A stretch of DNA of 64,000 bases from Hymenobacter cellulosivorans (lineage in GTDB: Bacteria; Bacteroidota; Bacteroidia; Cytophagales; Hymenobacteraceae). This document shows, in pieces, positions 9,163-17,842 of the stretch. The position numbers were made by a program, and so were the translations under genes. The stretch is from positions 2,422,501 through 2,486,500 of the forward strand of contig NZ_CP095049.1 of NCBI RefSeq assembly GCF_022919135.1, in the 5' to 3' direction. The notes under the pieces were generated by a model. That model did not search any database, was not told the DNA's origin, and worked only from the letters and a program-made list of their open reading frames with translations. Within the stretch, counting starts at the first letter, position 1, and the number at the start of each line of letters is the position of its first letter.

Positions 9163-9203
9163 TCTGAATTACGGTTACGCCAAGCAGCCAACTTCCTGCA
9201 AAC

Positions 9204-9238
9204 AAAAAGGGCGGCCCCACCACGGGGCCGCCCTTTTT
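9204..9238. terminator. Bidirectional terminator between convergent genes
   Basis: A perfect 15-bp stem (9204-9218 with 9224-9238) and 5-base loop, with A5 on the left and T5 on the right, so it gives a T-run on both strands. It separates the barrel gene from the convergent metalloprotease gene. Confidence 0.9.
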
Positions 9239-9257
9239 ACGGACTGTCGAAAGCGGG

Positions 9258-12200
9258 TTATTGCTTCAGCAGGCGCTGTACCGCCGTGCCTTCCGGCATG
9301 TCGATGTGCAACTGGTAGACGCCGGTGCTGAGCTTGCTCAGGTCGAGGTCGTACTGCAGCAGCGAAGCGGCCTTGGTTAGGGCCTGCGTGGCTACAGTGC
9401 GGCCCATGGCGTCGGTTACGCGCAGCGTAATGGCCCCACGCTGGGTGTTGTCCACGTTTACCTTGAAAATACCGGTGCTGGGGTTCGGGTACACCTGAAT
9501 GCCTTTGAGCAGCGAAGCTGAAGAGCTGCCCAGTACGTTGGCTTCGTTGGTGTAAGCCGAGTTACCAATGGCATTTACCGACCGGACGCGGTAGAAGTAG
9601 CGTCCGGAAGTTGTTACCTGATCTTCGTAGTACGTGTTGGGAGCCGCTACCGTGGCCACGCGCTGGAAGTTGGTGTTGGTCTGGAAGGAACGCTCTACCT
9701 CATACGACGCAGCATTGCTGTTTGGGTCAGCCGACCAGATGACATCCACTTTGCCGCTACCATTGCTGAACGTATTGTAAATGGTTTGCAGCGAGAAAGG
9801 AGCGGGGGGCAAAGTGCCCAGGGTGCACAGTTCCAGGCTCCAGGAGCGCAACGAGCCGCCGTTGGCCGCGTTGTTGTCATTGACAGTCAGGGTCCAGTCG
9901 CCGGCGGCGGCGGTGTTAGCCAAGTCACCCAGGCTGCCAACTGGCCGCACCGTAGCGCCGCTGCTCAAGGGGCAGCTCAGGGCTGCCGTAGCCGCGTCGT
10001 CGAAGTTCAGGTTGATGTCGGCCGTGCCGGGGCAGGCGTTGGCAACCAGCGTAACCGAACGGCCGGCCGGGTTGGTCAGCGTTATCGTCAGCTCGCTCAC
10101 GGCGGGGTGAGTCAGGGTCAGGTTGCGAATGCGCACGTCAGAAACCAAATCGGAAGTACCGACCGAGATAACCGAGGTTACCGTCCGGACAGCACCGGCC
10201 GGAATGGCCCGGGGCACTTGCGTAGCCGCAATCGTCTGGCATAGGGTAGCGCCCGTCTGGAACTGGGTAGCCGCCGAGAACGGAGCCACGCCGCAGGGGC
10301 TAGTACCGCGCACGCGCCAGAAGTAGGTCGTGTTGGGCTGCAGCGAAATGCTCGGCGTGAAGCTGGTACCCGTCACAGGAGTCAGCGCCACCACGGGGTT
10401 GGTGAAGGCCGAGTTGGTCGCTACTTCAATCTCATAGCCCGTAGCATTGGCTACCGGTGCCCACGTGAAGCGCGGACGTAGCGTCGAGCGGTTGGAAGCC
10501 GTCGGGGCAATAGGGGTTGCTGCCGTCGTCGCCGCTTTTTCGATGGTAATCAGGAACTGCTGCTGCTGGGTCTGGCTGCCGCTGGTACCTACCAGGTTGA
10601 TAACGTAGGTGCCCGAAGGCGTAGCCGTCGTCGTGTTGATGGTCGCCGTGGTGCTGCCGCCCGTGGTTACGGTCGGGTTAGCAAAGGTTACCGTCATGCC
10701 GGTGGGCAGGTTGGCGGCCGACAGATCAACGGCGCCCGAGAAGCCCTGGAGCTGGCCTACTGCTACACTCAGGGAGGTAGAAGCGCCGGGGCAGATGATA
10801 GGAGCCGTGTTCGACGTCGTTGTTGGCGTCAGGAAGAACGTGGGGCCCGTGGGCAACACCACCGCGAAGTTGTTATTGGAAATGTCGAAGAAGACGTTGC
10901 CCGAAGCCTGCACTTTGATGCGGGCCTGGGTGGAAGCACCCACGCCCTGGGGCACGGTTACGAGCTGGCTGCCGTCGTTGGGCGTGTTAGCCAGCAGGAC
11001 GGTGGGGAAAGTGCGGCCCCCGTCGGTGGAGAGCATGATGTCCACATTGGCGGCGTTGATAGGCGCAGCCGTGGTGTTGGCCACATCCCAGTATACCTGC
11101 TGCGGGGCACCGGCCAGCCAGCGCACGGGCGTAGCCGAGGTCGTGTTGGGGTAGGTCACCAGGAAAGGACCGGCCGTGGGCACTACCACTACGTTCATGG
11201 AGTCATAATCGACGCCACCGCCACCCACGCGGTTGTCGCGGGCCACGAGGCGGAAAATCAGGCGCCGGCCGTAGGTGGGCAGAATCTCCCCAATCGTGTC
11301 GGTGTTGGTAATCAAGTTGTAAACCTTGGGGAAGGTACGCGTGGGCGAAGCCGTGGGCGTGAAGAACCGGAAAATCGGAGCGTCACCGGCGGGCTGCGTT
11401 GGGTCACCCGTCGGGCCCAGGTTGTACTGCTCCCACGAGTAGGTCAGTGCGTCGTTGTCGGCATCGGTGGCCGAGCCAGTCAGAGCGAAGGGCGTGCGGA
11501 CCGGAATCCGGTAGTTGGCACCGGCATTTACGACTGGCACCGTGTTACCGGTGGGCGTGGCCACGGCGCAGTTGCCTGCCCCGGTGATGTGGGCCACAAT
11601 CTGGTCGAAGCTGCGAGAGTGGAAATACGGCACACTGTTGCGGGACAGGTCCTGGGGGGTGCAGATACCGGCGTACGCCATAATCGTCACGCCGCTGCCG
11701 GGCTCGTAGGCCGAAACCGCCGAGCGGTTGGAGCCGGCACAGTTGCCGGTATTGCTGTTGAAGGTGTGGTCGCCGCCGAACTGGTGACCCATCTCGTGGG
11801 CCACGTAGTCGATGTCGAAGGCATCACCCACGGGGTTGGTCAGGCCCGTTACGCCGCGGGCTTTGCCCTGGGTGTAGGTAGCATTGACTGGCAAGCAAAC
11901 CGAAGGCTTCTGGGCTACCCCGCCACCACCGGTGCTGAACACGTGGCCGATGTCATAGTTGGCATCCCCGATGATGGTGGAAATGGTCCGTTGGTTTTCG
12001 TTCAGCAGGACGAAGCCATCATCATTGGTGAAGGGGTCGGTAGCCGCGTCGGTATAGATTACCTGGTCCGTGTTGGCAATCAGTACCATTCGAACCGCGA
12101 CTTCCTTCTCGTAAACCCCGTTTACCCGGTTCATGGTCGTTACCATGCCCGCCAGGGCTCCGGCTTTGGTACCGCCTTTGGTAGCAGTGTACTCGCCCGT

Positions 12201-12860
12201 GGCGGCCAGGGCCAAGCGGTAGGTGCGCAGCTGCGTGCCATTGGGAACGCGCTTGAACTCGGTAGGCTGAGGCACGTCAAGCGCTTCGGTTTCCGTATTC
12301 AGACACACCCGGCCTATGGACGAATAGTTCATCGACTGCCGGTTGAACACCAGATGGTGCACGTTGTCGCCCTTGGCGGCGGGGTCAATGTAGACGATTT
12401 GCCCATCCGCGCCCATAATCATGGCGTGGAAGCCGGCGGGCGTCAGGTCCAAGCGGGCCGTAGCTGCCGGGTCGTCGATGCCCTGGGCCTGATAGGTTTT
12501 GATTTCCGGGTAGCGTGCGGCCAGGCTGGGGTGCATCACGGGCACCTCTACCACGCGGAAGCGCTGCGAGGTCCCATTAGGTAGGGGCAGCGAAAGAACC
12601 GTAGTCGAGTTACGGGCACCGGCGCCATTCTCGGCCGGGGCCTGCCGCAGCACATTGCGAAGCGCATCTAGCTGGAAAGCCACGGGCCGATACTGGTTCA
12701 GAACAGAAGTAGTGGTGCGGGCTGCAACGGGAACTTGCGTATCGTCGGCCCACAGCACGCGTTGGGCTGTCGCTTCGTGCGAAGCTCCTAGCGCCGCCAG
12801 CAAACCGCCCACCAGGGCCGGCCGCCACGTACGCCATGAATTCGTAGAGGGTGAAGACAT
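9258..12860 (-). CDS. Secreted reprolysin-like (M12B) zinc metalloprotease with T9SS sorting domain
   Basis: A 1200-aa exported protease. The signal peptide ends near ATAQ (residue ~33). A propeptide spans about residues 50-175. The catalytic domain carries the zinc motif HEMGHQFGGDH (H355, E356, H359, H365) and a downstream met-turn (GVTIMAYAG). After it come Ig/PKD-like segments (NTVPVVNAGANYRIPV...), a fibronectin type III-like domain (PRFTWAPVANATGYEIEV), a proprotein convertase P-like domain (ISVGTSDLVSDVRIRNLTLTH) and a second FnIII (~1030-1110). The C-terminal ~75 residues (GIQVYPNPSTGIFKVNVDN ... LLKQ) are a type A T9SS sorting domain. It is predicted to degrade proteins outside the cell or at its surface. 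A gene for a free homologue of its propeptide sits 113 bases upstream on the same strand. Confidence 0.93.
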   Translation of the reverse strand: MSSPSTNSWRTWRPALVGGLLAALGASHEATAQRVLWADDTQVPVAARTTTSVLNQYRPVAFQLDALRNVLRQAPAENGAGARNSTTVLSLPLPNGTSQRFRVVEVPVMHPSLAARYPEIKTYQAQGIDDPAATARLDLTPAGFHAMIMGADGQIVYIDPAAKGDNVHHLVFNRQSMNYSSIGRVCLNTETEALDVPQPTEFKRVPNGTQLRTYRLALAATGEYTATKGGTKAGALAGMVTTMNRVNGVYEKEVAVRMVLIANTDQVIYTDAATDPFTNDDGFVLLNENQRTISTIIGDANYDIGHVFSTGGGGVAQKPSVCLPVNATYTQGKARGVTGLTNPVGDAFDIDYVAHEMGHQFGGDHTFNSNTGNCAGSNRSAVSAYEPGSGVTIMAYAGICTPQDLSRNSVPYFHSRSFDQIVAHITGAGNCAVATPTGNTVPVVNAGANYRIPVRTPFALTGSATDADNDALTYSWEQYNLGPTGDPTQPAGDAPIFRFFTPTASPTRTFPKVYNLITNTDTIGEILPTYGRRLIFRLVARDNRVGGGGVDYDSMNVVVVPTAGPFLVTYPNTTSATPVRWLAGAPQQVYWDVANTTAAPINAANVDIMLSTDGGRTFPTVLLANTPNDGSQLVTVPQGVGASTQARIKVQASGNVFFDISNNNFAVVLPTGPTFFLTPTTTSNTAPIICPGASTSLSVAVGQLQGFSGAVDLSAANLPTGMTVTFANPTVTTGGSTTATINTTTATPSGTYVINLVGTSGSQTQQQQFLITIEKAATTAATPIAPTASNRSTLRPRFTWAPVANATGYEIEVATNSAFTNPVVALTPVTGTSFTPSISLQPNTTYFWRVRGTSPCGVAPFSAATQFQTGATLCQTIAATQVPRAIPAGAVRTVTSVISVGTSDLVSDVRIRNLTLTHPAVSELTITLTNPAGRSVTLVANACPGTADINLNFDDAATAALSCPLSSGATVRPVGSLGDLANTAAAGDWTLTVNDNNAANGGSLRSWSLELCTLGTLPPAPFSLQTIYNTFSNGSGKVDVIWSADPNSNAASYEVERSFQTNTNFQRVATVAAPNTYYEDQVTTSGRYFYRVRSVNAIGNSAYTNEANVLGSSSASLLKGIQVYPNPSTGIFKVNVDNTQRGAITLRVTDAMGRTVATQALTKAASLLQYDLDLSKLSTGVYQLHIDMPEGTAVQRLLKQ

Positions 12861-12908
12861 AGGTTGGATTAAGGAAAATGAAGAATGTTCGTAGTTGATT
12901 CAGAAGCC

Positions 12909-12916
12909 CTAAGATA
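12909..12916 (-). promoter_or_regulatory. Possible -7 element for the metalloprotease gene
   Basis: On the minus strand TATCTTAG, one mismatch from the TAnnTTTG consensus, lies 48 bases before the protease ATG. No clear TTG -33 box is seen. The same octamer occurs 30 bases before the DUF4136 lipoprotein gene. Confidence 0.25.
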
Positions 12917-12973
12917 GACTTTTTGCCTGTCCTCCAGCGTATCAGTACGAATTTCACTTTCCGGGCCAATCAC

Positions 12974-13516
12974 CTAGTCCGCCGACACCGGCGGAGCTTC
13001 GAAGCGCTGCTTGCTGCCCGCCGGCAGCTTGGCTTTGTCAAAACAGAGGTAATACGTCGTATCGTGCTGACGGTAAGGCTCGATAAGATAGGTGTGGCCC
13101 TGCCGAACAAGCATAGCGTGTAAGCCGGTAGGCGTGATTTCCAGGCGCACATCGTTGGTCGGCTGGCCCACTTCCTGCCCACCATAGGTTTGCAGCTCGG
13201 GGTATTTGGCAGCCAGTGCGGGTGCCATCACGGAGGTAGTGCGCATCCGGAAACGAACCAGGCTGCCATCGGGCAGCGGCAGCTCCAACTCAGGTCCGGC
13301 TTCGGCCGTAGCCGCCGCCAGCAGCTTGCGGACAGCGCTCAGGTTGAGCCGCCACACCCGGTACTGCCGCACCTGAATCCGGGGCCTGCCGAGCTGCTTG
13401 GTTTGCGTCGGCGTAGCGGGTTGCCAGTAGACTGGAGCCACCGGCCCAGGCGCGGCGGCATGGGCCTGAATCCAGACAAAACCAGCGGTAAGAATGCAGG
13501 ACAGGGTAGCCATCAT
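12974..13516 (-). CDS. Stand-alone homologue of the metalloprotease propeptide
   Basis: A 180-aa exported protein whose body matches the propeptide of the M12B protease encoded just downstream. Shared features in order include LPLP-(N/D)-G, RFR, VM-P-LAA-(R/K)-YPE, TY--Q, RL-(D/E)-(L/I)-TP-(A/T)-G-(F/L)-HAM and a final I-P. It stops where the catalytic domain would begin. The start is placed at the ATG of 13516 (second ATG at 13513) because it gives a good signal peptide (MMATLSCILTAGFVWIQAHA); the longer frame to 13669 would run through the terminator of the gene before it. It could be a free inhibitor or folding helper acting in trans, or the leftover of a partial duplication. Function is unproven. 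Confidence 0.6.
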   Translation of the reverse strand: MMATLSCILTAGFVWIQAHAAAPGPVAPVYWQPATPTQTKQLGRPRIQVRQYRVWRLNLSAVRKLLAAATAEAGPELELPLPDGSLVRFRMRTTSVMAPALAAKYPELQTYGGQEVGQPTNDVRLEITPTGLHAMLVRQGHTYLIEPYRQHDTTYYLCFDKAKLPAGSKQRFEAPPVSAD

Positions 13517-13613
13517 GACAGTTGGGCGTAAAAAGTGGGCCGATAACCGACGGGACTTATTCCAGAACCTTGCCGGTTTGGGCAGTTGGTGTGGCCCCGG
13601 GTGTGATGATAAG

Positions 13614-13648
13614 CAAAAAGCCCGGCTGGAAAGTATCCAGCCGGGCTT
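13614..13648 (-). terminator. Terminator after the frameshifted DUF3857 gene
   Basis: A 13-bp stem (13618-13630 with 13636-13648) with a 5-base loop; on the minus strand it is followed by a T-rich tract (plus-strand GCAAAAAG). It ends the transcript arriving from 13670 and separates it from the propeptide-like gene. Confidence 0.8.
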
Positions 13649-13669
13649 GCGAAATAGGCTCTGGGTCAA

Positions 13670-15606
13670 TCAGGACTCTGTTTTGACGAATACCAGCTGA
13701 CTTTTGTCGGCCGCGCTGATTTTGCGCCGAAACTCCACGTACGCGGCGTATTCGGTGCGGGCAAAACGGGTCTGGGGCATGCGCAGCTGGCGCACGTACT
13801 GCAGCGTCCCGTCGGGCAGGGTCTGGATCTGGCTGGAGTAGGTGCCAAAGGCGGTAGTTAGCTTGACCGGCGCGGGCAAACTCTCGGGCTTCATGCCGGC
13901 CGGCACGTGAATCCGGATGGTGTCGGAATGCACGAAAGCGTTTTCGAGCCAGATGTCGGCCCGCCGCTCGCCCACTGCCGCGGGCAAAGCGCTGCTGCGG
14001 CTAAGCAGGTTAGGCGTCAGAAACACCCGCTTACCGCTGGGCGGCGCTAGGTTGGGCACGGTCAGGCCCAGCGTCTCGACCATCGTCGGAACCGCCGTTG
14101 TCGTTCCGGCCGCGAGGTTGAACTTAGTAATGGTGAAATTGGGCAGCGGCAGTCGGTCCGCCACCTTGTTTTTCTGCTCGGCCGGCGAAAGGTTGTGCAG
14201 CAGCTGGTTGGCGTATTCCTGCTCAAGGCCCGTACGTAGCGTCCGGATGGTGGCCGTAGCATTGCCCTGAGCGTCGATGTAGACGTCGGCGCGCCGTTCC
14301 TGGCGGTTTTCGGCCATGCCGTAGCGGGGAGTTTGTACCAGCTTGCCGCCAGCTGGCGTAAGCAGCAGGGCGTGTCGGTTGCCGGTAAAGCTGCCCATGT
14401 AGTTGAAGGCATTGGTTTGGCTGGTGCATTCCAGCCACACGGTATCGGCCTTCGCCGCTTTGGTTAGGGGCACGCACAGCACCACGTGGTTGAACTGGGT
14501 GCTGGGAAACTCGGTGCGGATATCCGGAGCGTCGGCCCGTACCAGGGCGCAGTAGGCCGTTACGTCGGCCGCCTGCAGAAGGGCTTTGCAGTAGTTGGTC
14601 AGGGCTTTGCAGTCGCCGTAGCCGGTAGCCGCCACAGTCGAGGCCGGAAACGTTTGCCAACCCCCAATACCTAGCTGGATGGATATATACCGGGTATTGG
14701 CCTGCAGAAACTCGTAGACCTTCCGAATCCGGACCCGTTCGTCCTTTTCACCCTGCACCAGGGCCGCTATTTTGGTTTTCACCGCAGCCGGCAGCTCATC
14801 CCGCCCGGCATTGAGGTCGTAGCTCCACTGGCCCAGCGTCTGCCACGAGGTGGCTGTACCCCGGTGGCCCTGCACTTCAAAACTGGAAGGCGCCGTCAGC
14901 ACGACTGGGGTCTGCAGGTGGATGGGGGGGAGTCGGGTTCATCATCCAGGGCCACCAGGTTCTGCAGTTGCCACTGGTACACATCGGTAGTGCCCTGCAG
15001 CGTGTGCTGGGCCGTAACGCCGGCGGGTAGGTGCTCTTCCTGAAAGCGCAATGGCAGATCGGACGGCGTAACGACCCGAAACGAGGACTTTTCCACGGCC
15101 AGTTGCTCTTCCCGCTGCGGGTGCCAGGAGGGGTAAAACAGCAGGTTGTTGGAAACTACCTCGTATTCGTATTCCACCGTGTACGGGTACACCGGCTGCC
15201 GCAGATCCGCTATGCGGGCCCGGCCGTCGGAGGCCAGGGTGGAGCCGTCGGAGAGGCCGTAGTCGCGCACGTTGGCGGGGCGCAGCTGCAGGTAGGCCTG
15301 GCCGGCGGCGTTATACACCGTACCCCGCAGGTAGCTCACCGTATTCAATTGGTCGTAATAGACCCTGAGCGTAGCCCAGTCGGCCCCGGCTTCGTCCAGA
15401 ATCGTGACGGCGCGCCGCACGGTTTCCACCGTGCGGCTCATCGATTTGACTACCAATGTCTGCTCTTCGTTCCGAACGACGGCGTGGGCGTTTTCCCGCA
15501 AGGCGGCGGGCAGTGTGGCCACGGGGTAGCTAGGGGTGCCACCACCGGCCACGGCCGAGCCGCCACTCAGCAGAAGGGTGGCGGCGGATGCAAGAAAACG
15601 GCTCAT
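13670..15606 (-). pseudogene. DUF3857/transglutaminase-like protein, broken by one-base frameshift
   Basis: Two adjacent frames together encode one ~645-aa DUF3857 plus transglutaminase protein. The first part (14896-15606) has a signal peptide and the DUF3857 domain and runs into an early stop. The second (to 13670) has the transglutaminase core and C-terminal beta domain. The break is at a run of seven G (plus strand 14924-14930; C7 in the coding sense). One extra C restores PPIHLQTPVVLTAPSSFEV across the join, which matches the family. The core keeps Cys (GYGDCKAL), His (FNHVVLCV) and an acidic residue (WLECTSQ). Its ATG overlaps the stop of the next DUF3857 gene. It may be a sequencing error, a decayed gene or a poly-C switch. 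Confidence 0.85.
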
Positions 15607-17606
15607 GACTTCTTCTTCAAAACGATTTGCTCGGCCTGCTTGGCCAGCATCCGGGTGTAGAACTCGCGCAGGTAGGCATACTCTTCGGCCATATACACCG
15701 GCTTGCGCAGGCTCATGCGGCTGGCAATCTGCAGGGTGCCCTGTCCGTTGTCGGCTATAGTATAGGAGAACCGGCCTCCATTATCCGGCAAATCCACGAC
15801 GGCGGGTTTGGGCAAATCTTCGGCCTGATAACCGGCCGGCAGCTGAATGGTAAGCATCAGGGTTTCGTCGACCTGGGCGCCGAAGTCGACCGGGAAGCGG
15901 CGGCCTTCCCGCCGAAACGGGTTTTCCTCGTCCAGAAATTGCTGCAGCGGGTTCAGATAAATCGTGCCCACGGGCGTATCGGCCCCGGGCATGGTAAACT
16001 CATAGTCCAGGGCCAGGGGCTTGTGCAGCAACTCCCGCTCCTTGAAGGCATACTTCGGAATGCTCCAGCCCTCATGGCTGCTGATGATTTCCTCGATAAA
16101 CTTCTTCTCTCCATTTTTTTGGAGCATTTCCCGGGTGCTAAGTCCCGCATAGCCGGCGTGCTCCTGGTGAATTTTGCCGGTATAGCCGCCGTGGTCGTCC
16201 AGGGTCAGGGTTACTTGCCGGTACTCCATGTTGCGGTGCGAGGGCTGCAGGTTTACCCAGCGCGACTTGCCCGCGTCGGGCATGATCAGGCGGCCGGCCC
16301 CACTCAGGCAACGCATGGGCAACATACCACAGGGTATCAGCTCTTCCGTGGCGTCCAGCATCATTTCCTTGCCTTCGGGCAAAGCCACGTGGGCCACTAC
16401 GTAGTTGAATTTGGACAGCAGCGGGAAGTTCTGGTTGACCATGCCATTGTCGCGGGTGCTGAGCAGCACGGGGTTGGCCTGCAGGCCGGCCTCACGCAGG
16501 GCCGCAATCAGCAGCAGGTTGATGTCGGCGGCCGAGCCGCTGTGCTGGTCGTAGGCTTTGCGGACGGTGCTGGTGGCAAAAACGCGGTCCGAGCCGTTGT
16601 ACTTCACCGATCTACGCACCAGGTCGTGAATGGCCGCAATGCGCTCCGGAGCATTAGCATTTTTGGCCATCAAGGCCGTGAGTTGCTCTTTCAGGAAGCC
16701 GCCGCGACCCATCTGCCCCCCGAAATTGTCGTCTTCGAGCAGCATCTGGTTGATTTTTTCCCAGGAGTTGGCCACGCTGCGGTAGCCGCTGTTGGGCATT
16801 CGGGTACCAGCCAGCTCAAAATCTATCCGGGCAACATAGTCGTCGGGCGTGGTCATAAACGGCTCCCGGGTCAGGGCCGGCACATCCTTCATGGCCCAGC
16901 GGTGATTGGTAACCATGGCTACGACCGGGTCGGAGCCGGTAATGGTATACTGGGTGTTGGCTTCATTCCGCTCCTGCACGGCCAGGGGCTCGTAGCCCTG
17001 CAGCAGCATCTTGTAATCGAGGTATTCGGGAATGGCAACGCGGTATTCACTCCAGCGGGTGGGTATACCGCGTTGAAACTGCCAGTCCTGCAGATTGAAC
17101 AGGAAGTCAGACGTAACCAAGTATGAGTACTCGATAACCGAGCCTTCCCGCACGTTGGGCAGCGTAAACTTCCGCACGGAGTGGTTGACGGTGGTCTGGT
17201 CCGTGAAGGTTGAGGAGAGCTCCATCTTCTCCTTCACCACTTGGTTGTTAACCAGGTTGTAAGTATAGCCCCGCAGGTTGCTGATCTTTTCGGCGTCACC
17301 ATCCTTGCGGTAAAGCGGGACGCGCACGGTGGCCCAGTCATAGCCCGACTTCTTCAGGATCTTGATCCGGGTTACGCGTTCCAGCACGTACCGGAATTCG
17401 CCTTCAAAGATTTCGAAGCGGGTGCGGCCAAAGTCGCAGAGCACGACGGCTTCGGCGGCGCTGTCGGCCACGAAGTTGGCGGCCGTCAGGTCGCGCTCAT
17501 CAATCTTACCAAATTTAATGGGCTCATTCTGGCTGAAGGCAGGGAGGCTAATAACGCCCGCCAATATAACAGCCCCGGCTAAGCGGCGCAGTAAAGGTGT
17601 TCTCAT
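15603..17606 (-). CDS. DUF3857/transglutaminase-like protein lacking the catalytic Cys
   Basis: A 667-aa exported protein. It has a signal peptide (to about FSQ), a DUF3857 beta-domain (~50-270), a transglutaminase-like core (~300-440) and a C-terminal beta domain. Where active family members have GDC, this one reads HSGSAADINLLL, and the FNH position is FNYVVAHV; LDATEE keeps the acidic residue. It is therefore probably not an active transglutaminase or protease and may bind peptide or cell wall instead. This degenerate form is common in Bacteroidota as far as I recall. It is the middle of three tandem paralogues, overlapping the downstream one by 4 bases (ATGA), so the two are co-translated. 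Confidence 0.85.
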   Translation of the reverse strand: MRTPLLRRLAGAVILAGVISLPAFSQNEPIKFGKIDERDLTAANFVADSAAEAVVLCDFGRTRFEIFEGEFRYVLERVTRIKILKKSGYDWATVRVPLYRKDGDAEKISNLRGYTYNLVNNQVVKEKMELSSTFTDQTTVNHSVRKFTLPNVREGSVIEYSYLVTSDFLFNLQDWQFQRGIPTRWSEYRVAIPEYLDYKMLLQGYEPLAVQERNEANTQYTITGSDPVVAMVTNHRWAMKDVPALTREPFMTTPDDYVARIDFELAGTRMPNSGYRSVANSWEKINQMLLEDDNFGGQMGRGGFLKEQLTALMAKNANAPERIAAIHDLVRRSVKYNGSDRVFATSTVRKAYDQHSGSAADINLLLIAALREAGLQANPVLLSTRDNGMVNQNFPLLSKFNYVVAHVALPEGKEMMLDATEELIPCGMLPMRCLSGAGRLIMPDAGKSRWVNLQPSHRNMEYRQVTLTLDDHGGYTGKIHQEHAGYAGLSTREMLQKNGEKKFIEEIISSHEGWSIPKYAFKERELLHKPLALDYEFTMPGADTPVGTIYLNPLQQFLDEENPFRREGRRFPVDFGAQVDETLMLTIQLPAGYQAEDLPKPAVVDLPDNGGRFSYTIADNGQGTLQIASRMSLRKPVYMAEEYAYLREFYTRMLAKQAEQIVLKKKS

Positions 17607-17754
17607 ACAAGAAATTATAGAAGAAAAAGAAGGGAGATAAATGCAAAAGCTTGTGCCAAATCCTGGCTAAAGCAGTTGAATCGAACGGTAAATAAAGGCG
17701 AAAGGAAAGGGCGGATAATCGTAATATAAAGATGCGCAAATCCAGTTATACTCC

Positions 17755-17786
17755 AAGCTTCACGACTTCTTCACGAAGCTTTTTTT
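17755..17786 (+). terminator. Hairpin with T-run in the gap between DUF3857 genes
   Basis: Arms AAGCTTC (17755-17761) and GAAGCTT (17775-17781) with a 13-base loop, then T to 17786 on the plus strand. No plus-strand gene ends here, so it may act only as a structure in the minus-strand transcript, or against antisense transcription. The rest of the 236-base gap (17607-17842) shows nothing else clear. Confidence 0.35.
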
Positions 17787-17842
17787 ATGCGGAGCCAGCC
17801 CCGCTGTAGCTGGCTGCTTACGGCTGAGCCTGGCCCAGTGCG

